A stretch of 64,000 nucleotides of DNA from Guillardia theta CCMP2712. Taxonomy: Eukaryota; Cryptophyceae; Pyrenomonadales; Geminigeraceae. Positions 1-12,100 of this stretch are shown here, piece by piece. The stretch's first letter is position 1, and each line of letters opens with the position of its first letter. Both the position numbers and the translations under genes were made by a program. Below the pieces are notes generated by a model. That model was not told where the DNA came from. It worked only from the letters and a program-made list of their open reading frames with translations, and did not search any database. The stretch is taken from positions 25,597 to 89,596 of the forward strand of contig NW_005434614.1 in assembly GCF_000315625.1 (NCBI RefSeq), in the 5' to 3' direction.

Positions 1-3
1 CGA

Positions 4-5
<2 letters not shown>

Positions 6-98
<93 letters not shown>

Positions 99-110
99 CA
101 GTAGCAGCAG
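6..110. repeat. CAG/CTG trinucleotide repeat
   Basis: About 30 perfect CAG units followed by a few CAGTAG variants. It lies 60 nt upstream of the first exon I can read in the following gene. It could be in an upstream exon (Gln, Ser or Ala runs by frame), a 5' UTR or an intron; the window cut prevents a decision. Confidence 0.95.
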
Positions 111-167
111 AAATTGTTTCATGTCTTTCTTTTGTGGCTGTGCATGTTGGGATATTGAACAAACGAG

Positions 168-1574
168 GAAATAATCGAAGACGAATCTTGTACCTTATTG
201 ACAGAACGTCTTTCTGAAAAGTTGAGATCAGGATTGGCTCTTCAGGATGTCCGGGAAAGGTTTGGAGACATGGTGGCGTTTCAGACTTTCTACAGATCAC
301 AGCTCTGCGACGACTTTCTTTGCGCTGTAACACATTTGTAACAACTAATCTCGCGCAAACCTGATCGCCGTCACTCAGGCGTTAGATTATTTTGCTGCGC
401 TTCTCAAGACTCTGGAACGGAAAGACATCAGAGAGAGGAGTGATGATGAATCTTTTGTTGTCACAACAGGTTGGTAGAGACGATGTCTAGTTGCGATCAG
501 CACGACTTAACTAGATCGCAGAGGAAGAAAAGGCATCCAGCATACTTGATCAGACAATGAGAGAAGTTTCGACGTAAGGAAGAAGGAAACATATTTCTTT
601 GTTTGTAATCTATCACCCAGATATTACTGTTTCATCATAATGCATTACAGCAAGTCGCAAGCTGCGCAACAAGACCGAAAATTCTTCGAGACCCTCTACG
701 CCTTCGTTTCCAACATTGTTTGCGCTGCCTTCCCCTTTCAACACAGGTCTTCATCTTCTCTTGCATGTCAGAGCCACTCTGAAGAGAGACCTTTCAACAG
801 CTCGACGATCGAAGATGAACTTGGAAGAATATTTCGAACTGAGACCTTCAATCTAACGCGTCGCAAGAACGATGCGAATCATCCAACGAAGCAGTTCTAC
901 ACAGCGAAAGAACTCTTCGTCTTGAAGAATTCAGGTGAGTTTCTTCTTGTGTGTCCAAGTTGTCTCGAGGAGCAGAGGAGTGAGGGGCAACGGCAGGTGC
1001 AGGCCTTTCAGGGAAGAAGCTAACCAATTCCTTGCATGCTCGTAGACAGATCAACGCCTCGGTGTGTTGCGCTTTTCATGCTGTTGTGATATCGATTGTG
1101 CTCATGCTGATTCAAGGTCAACGTTGCAATGAAGCAAAGGAGTGCTCTTACGGCAAAACTGCTACCTACCACCCACTCGATTCTGGAGCAGATGAACCAA
1201 AGTCGAGATGTGATCATATCATTGTTGCCTCTATGTGCAGATCTGATAATATCGGCAGAGCATTGCGAGATCCCGCAGCTCTGAAAATTTGTCAAGAAAC
1301 GAATCTCGACAGGTGCTGCAATGACAGGATTTATTTTTGTTGTCATGATGATTATTTTGCAAAGAGCTCAAAACTCAGGATGAGAAAGGCCTATCCCCAA
1401 AGAGACAGAGAGAATCAAACAAGATCGGCGACACCTTCCAGGTTACGTTATGATGATGTTATGGTGGCGATGGCCCTTACCTTTCAGTTGGACAGATTTT
1501 TCAAGCAAACCCCAGATGTTCCTGATATTCTCGTTTCCAAACTTGGAAGATCATTGAGTTTCGAATATGACTAA
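168..1574 (+). CDS. Unknown multi-exon protein, 5' end missing
   Basis: I do not recognise the family. Phase-consistent exons are 168–326, 379–469, 522–573, 651–934, 1012–1061 and 1117–1234, with final exons 1379–1441 and 1488–1574 (TAA). A middle exon near 1261–1312 is likely but its phase does not join cleanly to 1379, so that junction is unresolved. The protein is hydrophilic and largely helical, with an acidic start (EEIIEDES), a Ser-rich stretch (RSSSS) and a basic stretch (TRRKND), and it ends SFEYD. No signal peptide, membrane segment or known motif is visible. The start codon must lie upstream: a TGA just before position 168 shows the first readable exon is internal. An AATAAA at 1605–1610 may be its polyadenylation signal. 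It converges on the thioesterase gene. Confidence 0.6.
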
Positions 1575-2020
1575 AAGCCTGGAACCCGACTGAAATATGA
1601 CCGGAATAAAAACACTTTTCTTTTTTCTTTGAGATACTTCAGTGAAGTCATTGATGAAGCTTTGGTGTTTGTGTTGTTTCACATGAAGATATTCAATAAC
1701 TTTCTTTCACAAACGACAATGAAGATGAAGGGTGATCGCTGTACCCCATGCTCATTACAGTCCTGCTTGTTCAGTTAGATTTTCTCTTGCCAGGGGTCAT
1801 AACAATGTTTTTCGAAGGTTGTAGAGTTTGTGCGAACAAATGTCTTGTGGAGAGGACGAAGGGAAGACAGAAGAAACTAGTGTGCCTTTGTGAATCATGG
1901 TCGTAAATCATCTTCGCAATGAACTACATCCAACCTTGTGCATTTTGTTTATCAACTCGACGAAAAAACGATCTGTTTGCAATTGTATTGCAAGGCAAGT
2001 TGAAACATTTGCATGCGCTT

Positions 2021-3660
2021 CTATGACGCGTTCACTATGTCTGCAACGAACTTTGCCATGTCCCTGTTGTCAAGTCAAAACAACCCCGGACATCTCATAC
2101 GAACTTTCAGACCTCTGCTCTTGCTGGCATGTAGAATGCGGCAAGTCGTCATAAGATTTCGCAACTACCTTGAGCCCATGCTCCTGCAGCGCTTTCACCT
2201 GACAACAGCAAGTCACCACATAGGTACGGAGAGAATCGATCCAGGGGGACGAGGAGAGGAGTGTACGAGCACAAGGGAATGGACGGTGTCGGGGGTCAGA
2301 GGAGAGGATGATGGAGGTAGAAGGTTGAGCAAAACAAAATAGATGAAAGAGGAAGGAGATCAGCAAGATGAAGGACAGGAGGAGGAGGTAGGTGGAGGTA
2401 AAGAGAGGGAGAGGAAGAGTCTGACTGGACTCACTCCAATCTCCTGATTCGAGAAGTGGACTGTCATATCGTCTGCTCCGTGCCCCCAGAAGATCGGAGT
2501 CTCTTTGTTCGCCTCCTGGGTCCAGCTCCTAAAGCGAGCATCACAAACGAAAGACAGCTATCGCAGGCATGCTCACGAAAGCCCATTGCGCTCCATCAGC
2601 CAACCGCTGAAACAGATCGCACCTCCCAGGCGCTTCGGGTACCTTCGGGTGCCTGATGTGACGATGAACCACACAAAGCATCCACAGACCTCAAGACAGA
2701 CTGGATCGACAACGCCTGTTGACAAGAAAGCAACCCGGTCAGGATGGGGGAGTTTGATGGGTGTATTGTCTCACCCCTCCTTGTGAGAACCCTCCAATTA
2801 TGATGTTCTTGGAATCAAAACCAGCTTTCTCCAGATCTCCGATCATGTTGTGTATGATCCCCACAGAGGACTGATGCCGCTATGAGTTCGCCTTCTTCCC
2901 TTTGCCAGACCTTCACCTTAATGTCATCGGGGTAATCTTTGGCGTCCGGCATGACAGGAATTTCCTTCGTTCGACGTCAGACGCAATCACGGAGAAACGA
3001 GCGGGGCAGAGCAAGGATGTGAAACAGGATGGATGTATCCTCTCTTCAAAATCCTATGTGAAGGAATGAAACGGGGAGGAGAAGCAGAGAAGAAGAGGTG
3101 AGGTGAAAACTTCAGTTTTCGTACCTCAATGTCGAACCAAGATGTCATTCGGTAACCACCATTGCACGTGACAGGCGCAATCTATGAACACCTCAGCATG
3201 GAAGAGATGGTTCAAGATGGCGGATCTTTGTTACCGGGGCATCGGGGAAGCGCCACTCGATGGGAGCTCCGATGTTCACCTCTCCCTGAAAACCAGCGAT
3301 CTCGTCAATTGGGTTGGACCGGATTGAACCATTGACAAACAGATCTTAGCATCAGAGCCGCAGGAGACAACCGAGGTCAACACATAACACTTCGGGTCGA
3401 GCTACAGGTCACACATCGTGTGACTCTGACTCCGACGACGAGTTGTGGGAGGAGGTTGGGGAACAGGGATCGGCGAAGCAGGCACCTGCTGTCCGTTGTG
3501 GTGTCCCAGGTACGAGCAGGAGATCAACGATCAGCATCAACAAGGAGCAGAGCATCATGCGATACAACAATCAACCATCACGCCTCACCCTCAAATTGCT
3601 CCAGCTGCTTCCACGATCACCAAGGCCATGGAGCCAGATCACGGCAATTCGTGCCGCCAT
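2021..3660 (-). CDS. Acyl-protein thioesterase (APT / lysophospholipase II family)
   Basis: An alpha/beta-hydrolase of the APT1/2 family, which removes palmitate and other acyl groups from cytosolic proteins. Ten phase-consistent exons: 3660–3589, 3285–3235, 3181–3125, 2964–2917, 2870–2775, 2715–2690, 2642–2577, 2528–2435, 2198–2113, 2063–2021; 212 aa, near the usual 220–230. The N-terminus reads MAARIAVIWLHGLGDRG, the family oxyanion-loop segment (HGLGD). Other landmarks are CNGGYRMTSWFDI (substrate loop), the nucleophile elbow GFSQGG (catalytic Ser), GHGADD (catalytic Asp) and LPHSTC (catalytic His). The complete triad argues for an active enzyme. There is no signal peptide, so it is probably cytosolic. 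The start is the first ATG, directly before the hydrolase core. The intron at 3286–3588 is long for this genome. Confidence 0.92.
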
Positions 3661-5468
3661 GGCGGTGAAAACCTGGGTGAAATCCAATAGCTCATTGGGT
3701 TTTGCTAATCCTTTTTAAAGAAGGACTAAACCCATTAAGCTAAAGAAGGCCCTGATCGGCCGGGAGGGCCCGATAAAATTCCCGGGTCCGGTCATAAAGC
3801 CCCCGGCCGGCGTACTGACTGACTGAATTTGTGCGACAAAGTGAGGCCATGGCCGGTGCGACTGCTCAAGGAACTTTAAAGGGGTGGGGTTATCACCATC
3901 ACACCCCTGTTAAACTCACATCGATCGCTAGATTGGGCAGGTAGGGTTGCTAACATAAGGGGTTGTGATAGTGTTGGGGTGGTGAGGGATGCTAGGATGA
4001 AGGGGTGTGTGGGGGGGGTGTATACCAGCCCCGGGAAGGGATGTAGTGGGTCAAGGCACGTGCCTTGGCAGGCGGGTATGGTACTGGCATTTTAGGGTGG
4101 GGGTGAAGTGTGGGTGGGGTTCATGGGTAGTGGTACGTGCAGTTGGCAAGTAAAGCTGATACCCTTTATTCATCATAAATTGATTTAGAGATTCGTGCAT
4201 GTGTAGGGGTCACCAAATAGAGGACAGAGTTGGGTTGGATTAGAAGGGTTGCAGGGTTGGGTAGTGGTGGGTGGGGGGCAACCGTCAACTGAATTCAAGG
4301 GGCAGCAAGCCGGGGGAAGGGCGAGGGGTGGTATCTCATAAAGATTTGTACCAATACGAAGGGTCTGAAGAATTCTTCGATCTCATGGGTGGGTAGTAAA
4401 ATGTACCGGTTAGATAAAGTCTAAATCATGGATTAAATCACGGGTAGTTTGATTTGAGAGGAGGTAGGGGTGGGCCCAGGGCAAGTCCATTGACGTAAAG
4501 TTGACTGAAAAGGAAAAAAAGCCGAGGAGGGTGTAGCAAGTTACAGAGGGGTGGGGTAACCTTCTCAACTATCAATTAGTAGGGAAGGGTGGGTAGGGCT
4601 ATCTTCGCAAATGAGGATTGAAGGGGTACTTCATCCTCAGAAGTGGATGGTGGTAACCCTGAATGCGAGATCATAGCATCTACCTCTTGAATGATTGGTT
4701 CCACAATTAAGAAAAGTGCCAGGAATGTACCAGTTGGACAACAGGGTATTGGCTATAGCTCAGCTTTGAAGAGCACCCCCCGGGGGGTCAAAAGAGTTGG
4801 GGTGGTGTCTTGGCAAGCGAACTCCGGGAGAGCTGAACATAAGGGGTGGGGTCCTATTCATGGAGGGTAGGTCGTATCGTAGTCTCTACCAAGTTCCTCG
4901 GACCCAAACAAGGATATCCAGGTGCTACCCTTTACCCATCATTTTGTGCTAAAATGTTGGGGTAGGACCTTTGTCGATACCGATTAGGGTGAGGCGTAAG
5001 GATATGGCGGGGGTCAGAGAATGATGAAAGCGGGCCCTGTAGGGTGGGTGGGAATCTCGGAGGACTAGGTGGGGTAGTAGTCATAGATTGGGTTTGTGGA
5101 GGCCGTTTGGCATTTCGGGGTGAGGTCCGGGAATCTAAAAGGGTGGGTGAGTGGGTGAGGGTGGGACAAAGTAATAGAGGTGGGGTCAGGTATGTCTGAT
5201 GGAAATTCCCTACAAAAAGACGAGCAAGTGGGGTAGGTTAACATCTCAATTGTAGGGTGGGGTATACAATGTAGGATCGGTGGGTGGGTCCGTGAAGTAA
5301 ATTGCGGGGGTAGTGGTGGGGCACTCAATGAAAGCGGGATATTCGGAGGTAGGGGTAGTGAGGAAACAGGGGTCAAGGGGTCAGGAGATCGGGGGACAGG
5401 GGGTGGTACTGGAGGGGGTGGTGTAGTGTTGGGAACGTGCAGCGACGACACGCGTCCTCGAGTTCAGA
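3661..5468. other. Divergent intergenic region, G-rich with repeated GGGTGGGGT
   Basis: No convincing coding sequence. From about 3870 to 5440 the + strand is loaded with GGGTGGG/GGGGTGGGGT variants (for example near 3890, 4550, 5228, 5256). A short GC-rich block (GGCCGGGAGGGCCC and similar) lies at about 3750–3860. It separates two divergent genes (thioesterase on -, ADP/ATP carrier on +) and is likely their shared promoter region. The same sequence class recurs upstream of other genes in the window. Confidence 0.6.
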
Positions 5469-6752
5469 ATGCAGAAGGAGCAGAGAGCTTTGACCGTTCC
5501 CTCCACCCAAGAGAGGGTCATCGCCATCGCCAAGGATTGGCTTGCTGGTGGTACTGCAGCTGGTATCTCGAAGACCGTCGTTGCTCCCATCGGTGAGTTG
5601 TATGATTTTTTCGTGGTTGATGGATGAGGACCGGGGGAGGGGGGGGCGGGGGGTGCAAGAAGAGTACTGAGGATAGGTTGAGTGGCAGTCTGTCGGGTAT
5701 AGGTGATAGTAGGGTGAGATGATCTATTTAATGTAGTGCTAATGATCCTTGCAAATATTTTGCCGATAGACCTGGAACATTCACAGATGCTTTAGATTCT
5801 TTGCTGTTTCGCTACAACGAACTGAGAAAGCAATTCTGCTCGATTGGTTAACTTTGGTTTATTGATTGCAATATGCAGAGCGTGTCAAGCTCCTCATCCA
5901 GACTCAGGATGCCAACCCCAAGATTGCGAGTGGAGAGGTCCCTCGCTACACTGGCATCGTGAACTGCTTTGTGCGCGTCTCGAACGAGCAGGGTGTCAAC
6001 TCCCTCTGGCGTGGAAACCTTGCCAACGTTATCCGTTATTTCCCCACCCAGGCCTTCAACTTTGCATTCAAGGATTTCTTCAAGTCAATCTTCCCCAAGT
6101 ACAATCAGAAGACTCAGTTTTGGCCCTGGTTCGGAGTTAACATGGCTTCTGGTGGTCTTGCCGGAGCTGCCTCCCTCCTCATTGTTTATCCTCTTGATTT
6201 TGCTCGTACCCGTCTTGGTGCTGACGTTGGCAAGGGTGCTAACCGTGAGTTCAACGGCCTCGTTGACTGTGTTATGAAGACCGCCAACCGTGGAGGTGTG
6301 ATGTCACTCTACCAGGGATTCGGAATCTCCGTTGCTGGAATCATCGTGTATCGTGGTGCCTACTTCGGTTTCTATGACAGCGCTGTTGGTGTATTCAAGC
6401 CCAACAACGTTCTCATGAAGTTCCTCATCGCTCAAGCTGTTGTTGCCTCCTCTGGCATTGCTTCCTACCCCTTCGATACTGTTCGCCGTCGTCTCATGAT
6501 GCAGTCTGGCGCCAAGGAGAGGCTTTACAACGGAACTATTGATTGCTTTGTCAAGATCTTCCAGAAGGAGGTGAGAAGCATGAATGAAGAAGTTTCGGTT
6601 CTAACTGTAAATGGCAGGGTTTTAACGCCTTCTTCAAGGGAGCCGGAGCTAACGTTTTGCGTGGCATGGGTGGTGCTTTGGTGTTGGTTGGTTATGACAA
6701 GATCAAGGAGTTTATCAACCCGGATGCCAAGGGAGGCTCGTCCAGCGAGTAA
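5469..6752 (+). CDS. Mitochondrial ADP/ATP carrier (AAC/ANT)
   Basis: An SLC25 carrier that exchanges matrix ATP for cytosolic ADP across the inner mitochondrial membrane. Three exons, 5469–5592, 5879–6570 and 6618–6752 (introns 286 and 47 nt), give 316 aa, the usual size. All three carrier repeats show the PX(D/E)XX(R/K) signature: API-E-RVK (split by intron 1), YPLDFARTR and YPFDTVRRR. The nucleotide-carrier signature RRRMMM appears as RRRLMM, a conservative change. Short N- and C-terminal tails and no cleavable presequence are typical of AAC. The start ATG precedes a short hydrophilic leader and the first helix ([13 protein letters not shown]). The codons are cleaner and more C-ending than in neighbouring genes, as expected for high expression. 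It converges on the LRR gene with 125 nt between stop codons. Confidence 0.96.
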
Positions 6753-6877
6753 GCTGATATCTGCAAATAACTTTTGTTTGTGAGTATGCAAAGCTTGGCA
6801 AACAGTTCGAAACGTTCTTGACATAATTTCTTGCATTAATCATTACAGTTTTTTTATTGGTTTGAACTTCAGATCAT

Positions 6878-7600
6878 TTATTCGCCCTCTATCTTGATGT
6901 ATTTGATGGATGACTTTCTCCTTACCATTGCTTTTCTTGACATGAAAATCTGCAACATGTCCTTTAGCGAGTCTACCGCGTAAAACAACACGGATGTTAC
7001 ATGTTTAGCATCGGCAAGTGAAAGTTTGTCGTTCTGGCCGGTTGATCTCTCCTGACTGTTTTGTGTATCCACGCTGTCGTTTCGCGTTCTGATATTATGT
7101 TGAGAACTCAACTTCTTTCCTCCTGATACCGAAATCTCCTGCAGAATCTCGAAACGATTACAAAAACTTTGCAACCTCAATCACAGATACCCTTCCACGC
7201 TCGGAGCGAGCATTCCATGCAGATCCAATCACATTCAAACCGTGAAGAGTCATCTTGTTCTGTTTTAGTCGCATCAGAAAGGACCGAGTTGCATTTTCAG
7301 GTACATGGCTGTAATCAAATGTTCGAAGTGTGGAGTTTTGAAGTAGGCTTTCGGCAAGTAGCTGAGCAACTTCATCTGTTATGCCACAGTTGTGTATGGT
7401 GAGAAACTTCAATCTTGTGTTCACTGCGAGAGCTTCTGCAATTTCTGGGAACAGGCTTGAGGCACCAAAGATCAGTTATCCCACAGCAGAATGTACCATC
7501 GTCACCTCTCCATGTTTGCAAGGTTCCATGCAACAGCATCCTCGACCTTGTCATCTTTGATTGCCTGCAGAAAGTCCTCCGGCGTCTCGAACCATGGCAT
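6878..7600 (-). CDS. Small leucine-rich-repeat protein (tropomodulin / RNase-inhibitor-like)
   Basis: Exons 7600–7506, 7455–7191 and 7138–6878 are phase-consistent and give 206 aa. The central exon holds RI-type LRRs: EIAEALAVNTRLKFLTIHN and LLAESLLQNSTLRTFDYSH, the style of tropomodulin/leiomodin cap domains, but too few repeats are present for a full cap. The C-terminal 85 residues are hydrophilic and unlike LRRs. The first intron uses a TCAAG acceptor and, read in other frames, contains LRR-like words (LLWDN, LIFGASS), so a frameshifted older coding stretch is an alternative to a true intron. The frame is open upstream of the chosen ATG to about 7680, so the 5' end may be longer. An AATAAA overlaps the stop codon. 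Confidence 0.55.
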
Positions 7601-8225
7601 TGCCTCAAGCTCGCAATCGTTTAGCCGGGGGCCTCGTTTTAGTCTACTTGAGTCTCTACCTCTGTTGATCCGCGTAATCCTAAATTAGGGTCTCTTCCCT
7701 GTCGTCATACGAGTCTGTTTCCTGTGGGTGCTGCGACTTTAGCGCTCTATCCTCTCCCTCCTCCCTCCTCCCTACTTCCTCCTTCCAGCCTCCGCCCTCC
7801 TGCTCTTTGATAAACGGAAGAAACAAAAAACAAAAAAGAATATTGTAAAATGTTTGAAACGGTCTATAACGCTTTGATCTCGCCAACAGCCATATTCGCC
7901 ATGGCTAAAATTGTTACTGGAGGGGTAGCGGGAGCGCGAGTTTCGATGTCGGTGGACGGGGTAGGAGGAGAGGAGGAGGCATGGTGAGAGCAGCAAGATG
8001 TAGTAGAAGATCGCAGCCGTCCTGTTGGTTGAGGTTCAGGCTGGTGCGAATGATGCTGGGGTGGTTTTGTTGGTGTCCCAGAGCAGTCAGAGTTGACCGG
8101 GGGAGGGGACAGAAGGAGCAAGGTGATGCTGTACTGGAAGCTAGCATTCGAACTGATAGAAGGGGAGGCTTGCATGGGCTGTTTCATCCTACATCAGCTG
8201 TCTCATGACTTGTGTCTTCCAGGAC
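7601..8225. other. Divergent intergenic region
   Basis: Lies between the LRR gene (-) and the secreted Cys-rich gene (+). Contains a GGAGG/CCTCC-rich patch at about 7750–7800 and an A-rich patch at 7815–7850. The minus strand reads KEEVGRREEGEDRA just upstream of the LRR gene and could be a further 5' exon, but I cannot place its splice sites. Confidence 0.4.
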
Positions 8226-8763
8226 ATGCAAGCGAGGACTTGCTTGTGGCTTGTCGTCTCGCTCCTTCTCTGCCGTCAGGCAGCAGCAGCGAGTTTTGAC
8301 CCCAACTCTCCTCCGACATCGGACGAGGTGATATCTAGCTGCTGCTCTTCTCCTTGGCTCAGCTGTTTACGTCTGCTCACCTTCTCCGTGCGTACAGATC
8401 TACCTCGACATGCCATGGGGAGGTTCGCCGGTCGTGTCCTCCGAGGTAGGGGCGGAGCCGCAGGCCATGGATGATCCTGAAACCATGGAGTACACTGCCG
8501 GCACGTGCAGAGACCCCCAGGTCTCTCCCACCACCTGCTCACCGGACTGCATGTCGGCATGCCGATCGCCCCTATGCTCGTTGAACTGCCTCTGCGCTTG
8601 CAAGAACGCGGAGCATCGAGCGATGGTGATCGCGTTGCTGAAGGAGAGGATCGTGAGCTCGCCCATGCTGGCGCAAGAGTTTGTGCGGATAGAGGAGGGT
8701 GGCAGGCATGCTCTTGTGGCTCAAGATCGACTGCGCGCAGACTTGGAGCAGACGAACGAATGA
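8226..8763 (+). CDS. Secreted cysteine-rich protein, unknown function
   Basis: Two exons, 8226–8327 and 8398–8763 (70-nt intron, phase 0), give 155 aa. It starts with a clear signal peptide: Met, a short basic patch, then WLVVSLLLC, ending near QAAAA/S. The mature part has an acidic/Pro stretch (DDPETMEYT), then a dense Cys cluster of nine residues in about 35 (C-x10-C-x3-C-x3-C-x4-C-x3-C-x-C-x-C), then a charged helical tail rich in Glu and Arg. The spacing suggests a small disulfide or metal-binding module, but I know no matching family. The Phe close to the predicted cleavage site (ASFDP) makes plastid or periplastid routing conceivable but unproven. Confidence 0.65.
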
Positions 8764-9162
8764 AGGCGAGCGGACGAGACTGTTCCTAACGCCAAGAGAA
8801 GCGAGGAGGAGCAGTGAAGTGCGAGTCAATGTTTGAATCTTGTTGCTTGCACGGTGGACGGCGAGGGAAGGAGGAGGAGCAGAGAACAACGTGATGACGG
8901 CTTGTGTGGATGAGAGTAATCAGTTGCACTCTTGGATCAGAACAATCCCAGGCGATTGCAGCAAGTATTTGTTCCATAATGTTTTTCATTTGTTGTGAGA
9001 TTGAAGAAACGAGCTAAACTGAGCTTCTTGCAACTTTTGCCTGTGAGTGCGTCTAGGTGTAAATTTTCGTCCACGTCTCGGTGTGGGGTGACGAATGGAC
9101 TCTGTTTGTTTGTATCTGCGACCTCGTCAGGACTAGAGTGTGAACCTGAGGCGTCAAGCATG
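8764..9162. other. Convergent intergenic region
   Basis: Between the stop codons of the Cys-rich gene (+) and the PDZ scaffold (-). I see no gene, tRNA or repeat of note. It probably holds both 3' UTRs. Confidence 0.4.
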
Positions 9163-12100
9163 TCAGATCTCAGCAACATGAGACGACTCGCAAACCTCCT
9201 CCTCCACGCTGCCTCCCCTAACAACCTTCTGAGCAATCTCAAGGGACACCTGAAGGACGCGGTGAGGGGGAGGCTGACAGCTCACTGCTCCTCACCTCCG
9301 TTCCTTCCTCACCCTTGACAAGCTCCAGGACCTGAAGGAGCGTGAGACGCGCGTGCCAGCCGCCACATCCTCCTACCTCAGCGAGCGACATGTCGTCCAC
9401 GACTTGCTCGTTCACTTTGAGCAGGCGGTCCATGACCCGAATCCTCCCGTCCCCCTCCACGGATCCTCCGCTGTGAATCTTCTTGACGAACACCTTGCCA
9501 GTCGCCTCGTGCTTCTCCAGCAGCATGCCGACTCCAGCAGTCTTCCTTCCCCCCATGGCGCTGGCTGATTCTCGATCGCGACTCGACGGCGCATGCGCGG
9601 GCTGATCGGCGTGCGGCGTTTGAGCCGGCTTCTTGTCGCCTTCTCTTGTCGCTCCATCGACGTTTCTCTCCCCATCCTGTTGCGCGTCAACTCTTGCGAT
9701 TGAGGGAGCAGCGAAGGCGTGCAACATCACCTGCAGAGGAGCTGGAGTACCAGGAAGGGCAGGAACAGCGGGAGAGACAAGGGGAGGAGCAGCAGAAGGA
9801 GCAGCAGAAGGAGCAGGGGAAGGGGCAACAGCAGCAGGCGGAGGAGGAGCAGCAGGAAGGGAGGGGCCCGAGGCAGGAGACGTATGAGGAGCTTCCTCGT
9901 TCTTAGTTTTGAACTCCCTCAACTCCTTCAGTTCGTGAATGAGCACAGCCTGGTGAACATGAGGAGGAGCAAAGCGAGGGCTACAGCGTTACCCTGTGCT
10001 GGTAAGTCTCTTCCAGCTCAGCTCTGTGGCAAGCCCGTCAGTGCTGCTGCTGCTCGCCTGCTGCCGGCTCACCTGAGGCCCTGGTTCTCTTTCTCTCGAG
10101 CATCGAGCTCGAGGCTGAAGTACTTCTCCGCGTCCTGAAGGTCCTTGAGGTCTGTGCTCGTCATCCTCGGCTGCAGCTGGTCGCTCACTATCGGAGGTCA
10201 AGGAGGGGGAAGCCTACCGGCCCGTCCAGCGCGTCAAGGAGACTCTCGAGCTCACCGTCTCCTGCTCCCTTGCCGAATCGCAGCAGACGCAACACCTGAT
10301 TGTGGGAGTGAGAAGAGGAAACGACGACGATGCCTCTCATGCTACAGTTGTACCTCCTCTGTTCTCGATCGTGGGTATTCCGCGATTGACTTCAAAATCT
10401 CGATGAGACGCTCTTTTCCTGTAAGAATTCTTAGCTCTGAATCCTTCATGTTGGTCATACAGCCTTCGTCTCACCGAGACCATTTGCGAGCAGCTGATTG
10501 ACGTTGTGCGCAATCTCTTTATCAAGGAGAGCTTCATCATGTTCGGTGTGTGTAGTCTTCTTCTGTTGGCTGACTAAAGATCCTTGCGAATTCGCTTGTA
10601 ATGTCATCTCATCGTTTTCGAACCTTGAGACACCAGGTCAGTCGGGCTTGAAGGAGTTGTTCAAGCAAGGCGGGGTACAACCTCTCAAGCTTCGCTGGCT
10701 TCATTCGCTTGATGAGTTCCTCATGACAATGAAACAACTTCAACTGCATTGGATCGCATTCAGCACTTTCAAAGTCGACCTGCGCTTCAGAAACACACCT
10801 GAAGGTTTGTGAGCCTTGCGGAGAGCAACTGTTCGTTGATGACTCGAAGTCTCTCGATGTTGATGGCTTGATTCAACAGCAGCCTGAGCGAGTACTCTAG
10901 ATCCACACTGTCGACACCATCTGCCGGCCTGTCACTCCCTTTCGGCAAGGAGCAGCTCTCACCGAAGATGAGCTGCGAATGGTCTCGCGCCAAGAGGAAG
11001 AAATCCTCCATCTCACTTGCAGCGCTTGCGTTCGTCCTCCGTACCTAGAGGCACAGGATCAGGAGCACCTTGGAGACACTTGCTTCAGGCGGCACCTCCA
11101 CGTCTCTGATCTCTCCGCTCCTGGAGCTCTGCACTGTCAACCTGCACTTGGACCCCACCCGGCCATCTCCGTACATGCGCTCGATCAGCTCGTCTTCTCC
11201 CATGGACTTCACTGAAGCATCTTCCACTGGCGTTCCACTCTCTCAGACGAGCACATCGCAACAGGGACACTACGAGCCTTACCCGCATGTATCAGATCTC
11301 CAACCTGCAGCCCGTGGCACAGGTCGGCCACACTCCCAGGAACAACTGAAGTGACAGTGCAGGATCGAATGGTCCCATCGCCGGCTTTCTCGACTCCTGT
11401 CCCATGTGAATCAAACTGATTGGTCGTCAGTGAAGAGATGGGTCACCTATACGGAATGCCAGAGTGGTTTCCGTCATGAAAGACCGGCTGATCAGATCCA
11501 ATGGTTTCTCATGCACGTCACAGATACTGTTCCTGATATCCTGGAGGCTCCCAGATTCAAAGAAGAAATCAAGAGACTTCACACTGACCTGTAGGATGGC
11601 CAAGGCAGAGCGATCAAGAGCAATATCTGAGTTGCTTCTATCTGCGAACTCATAGAGACACTTTTGTTCTTCGTGCGTTTCAACTTCGATGTTCCGCTTG
11701 ATGACAACATCATAGCACGACTTGTCTGGCCTCTGGAATACTAACTTCACCAAACTGTCCTTGATGCCAGTGAGCAGCTTCTTTACAATCTCTGGCTTTG
11801 CCTGATATCATCATCACAATCAATACCTGTTTCCTTCACAAGAAAGTGAGATACCAGCTCAACAGGGAACTCGTCGATTCCTAGCAGGATGTCTCCGACC
11901 GTGAACGCTGCCCTCCTGCTTCTGTTCGATGCATCTCTCGCATCAACAACATCCTGTCCTCGTGACAGTCATCGTTTGAACCAGCGCTCGTCAGATACTC
12001 TACCTCCACCACGTGAGGGAGCATGTCGGATAGACGAAGTCCGACTGTATACAAGCTCGTGGACTCGTTCACAGTCTCGCAGTCAACGATGTCTTGCACT

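Noticed and set aside
10462-10545. Plus-strand frame TICEQLIDVVRNLFIKESF
   Set aside because: The minus strand here is a phase-consistent exon of the PDZ scaffold (HDEALLDKEIAHNVNQLL); the + frame is its complement.
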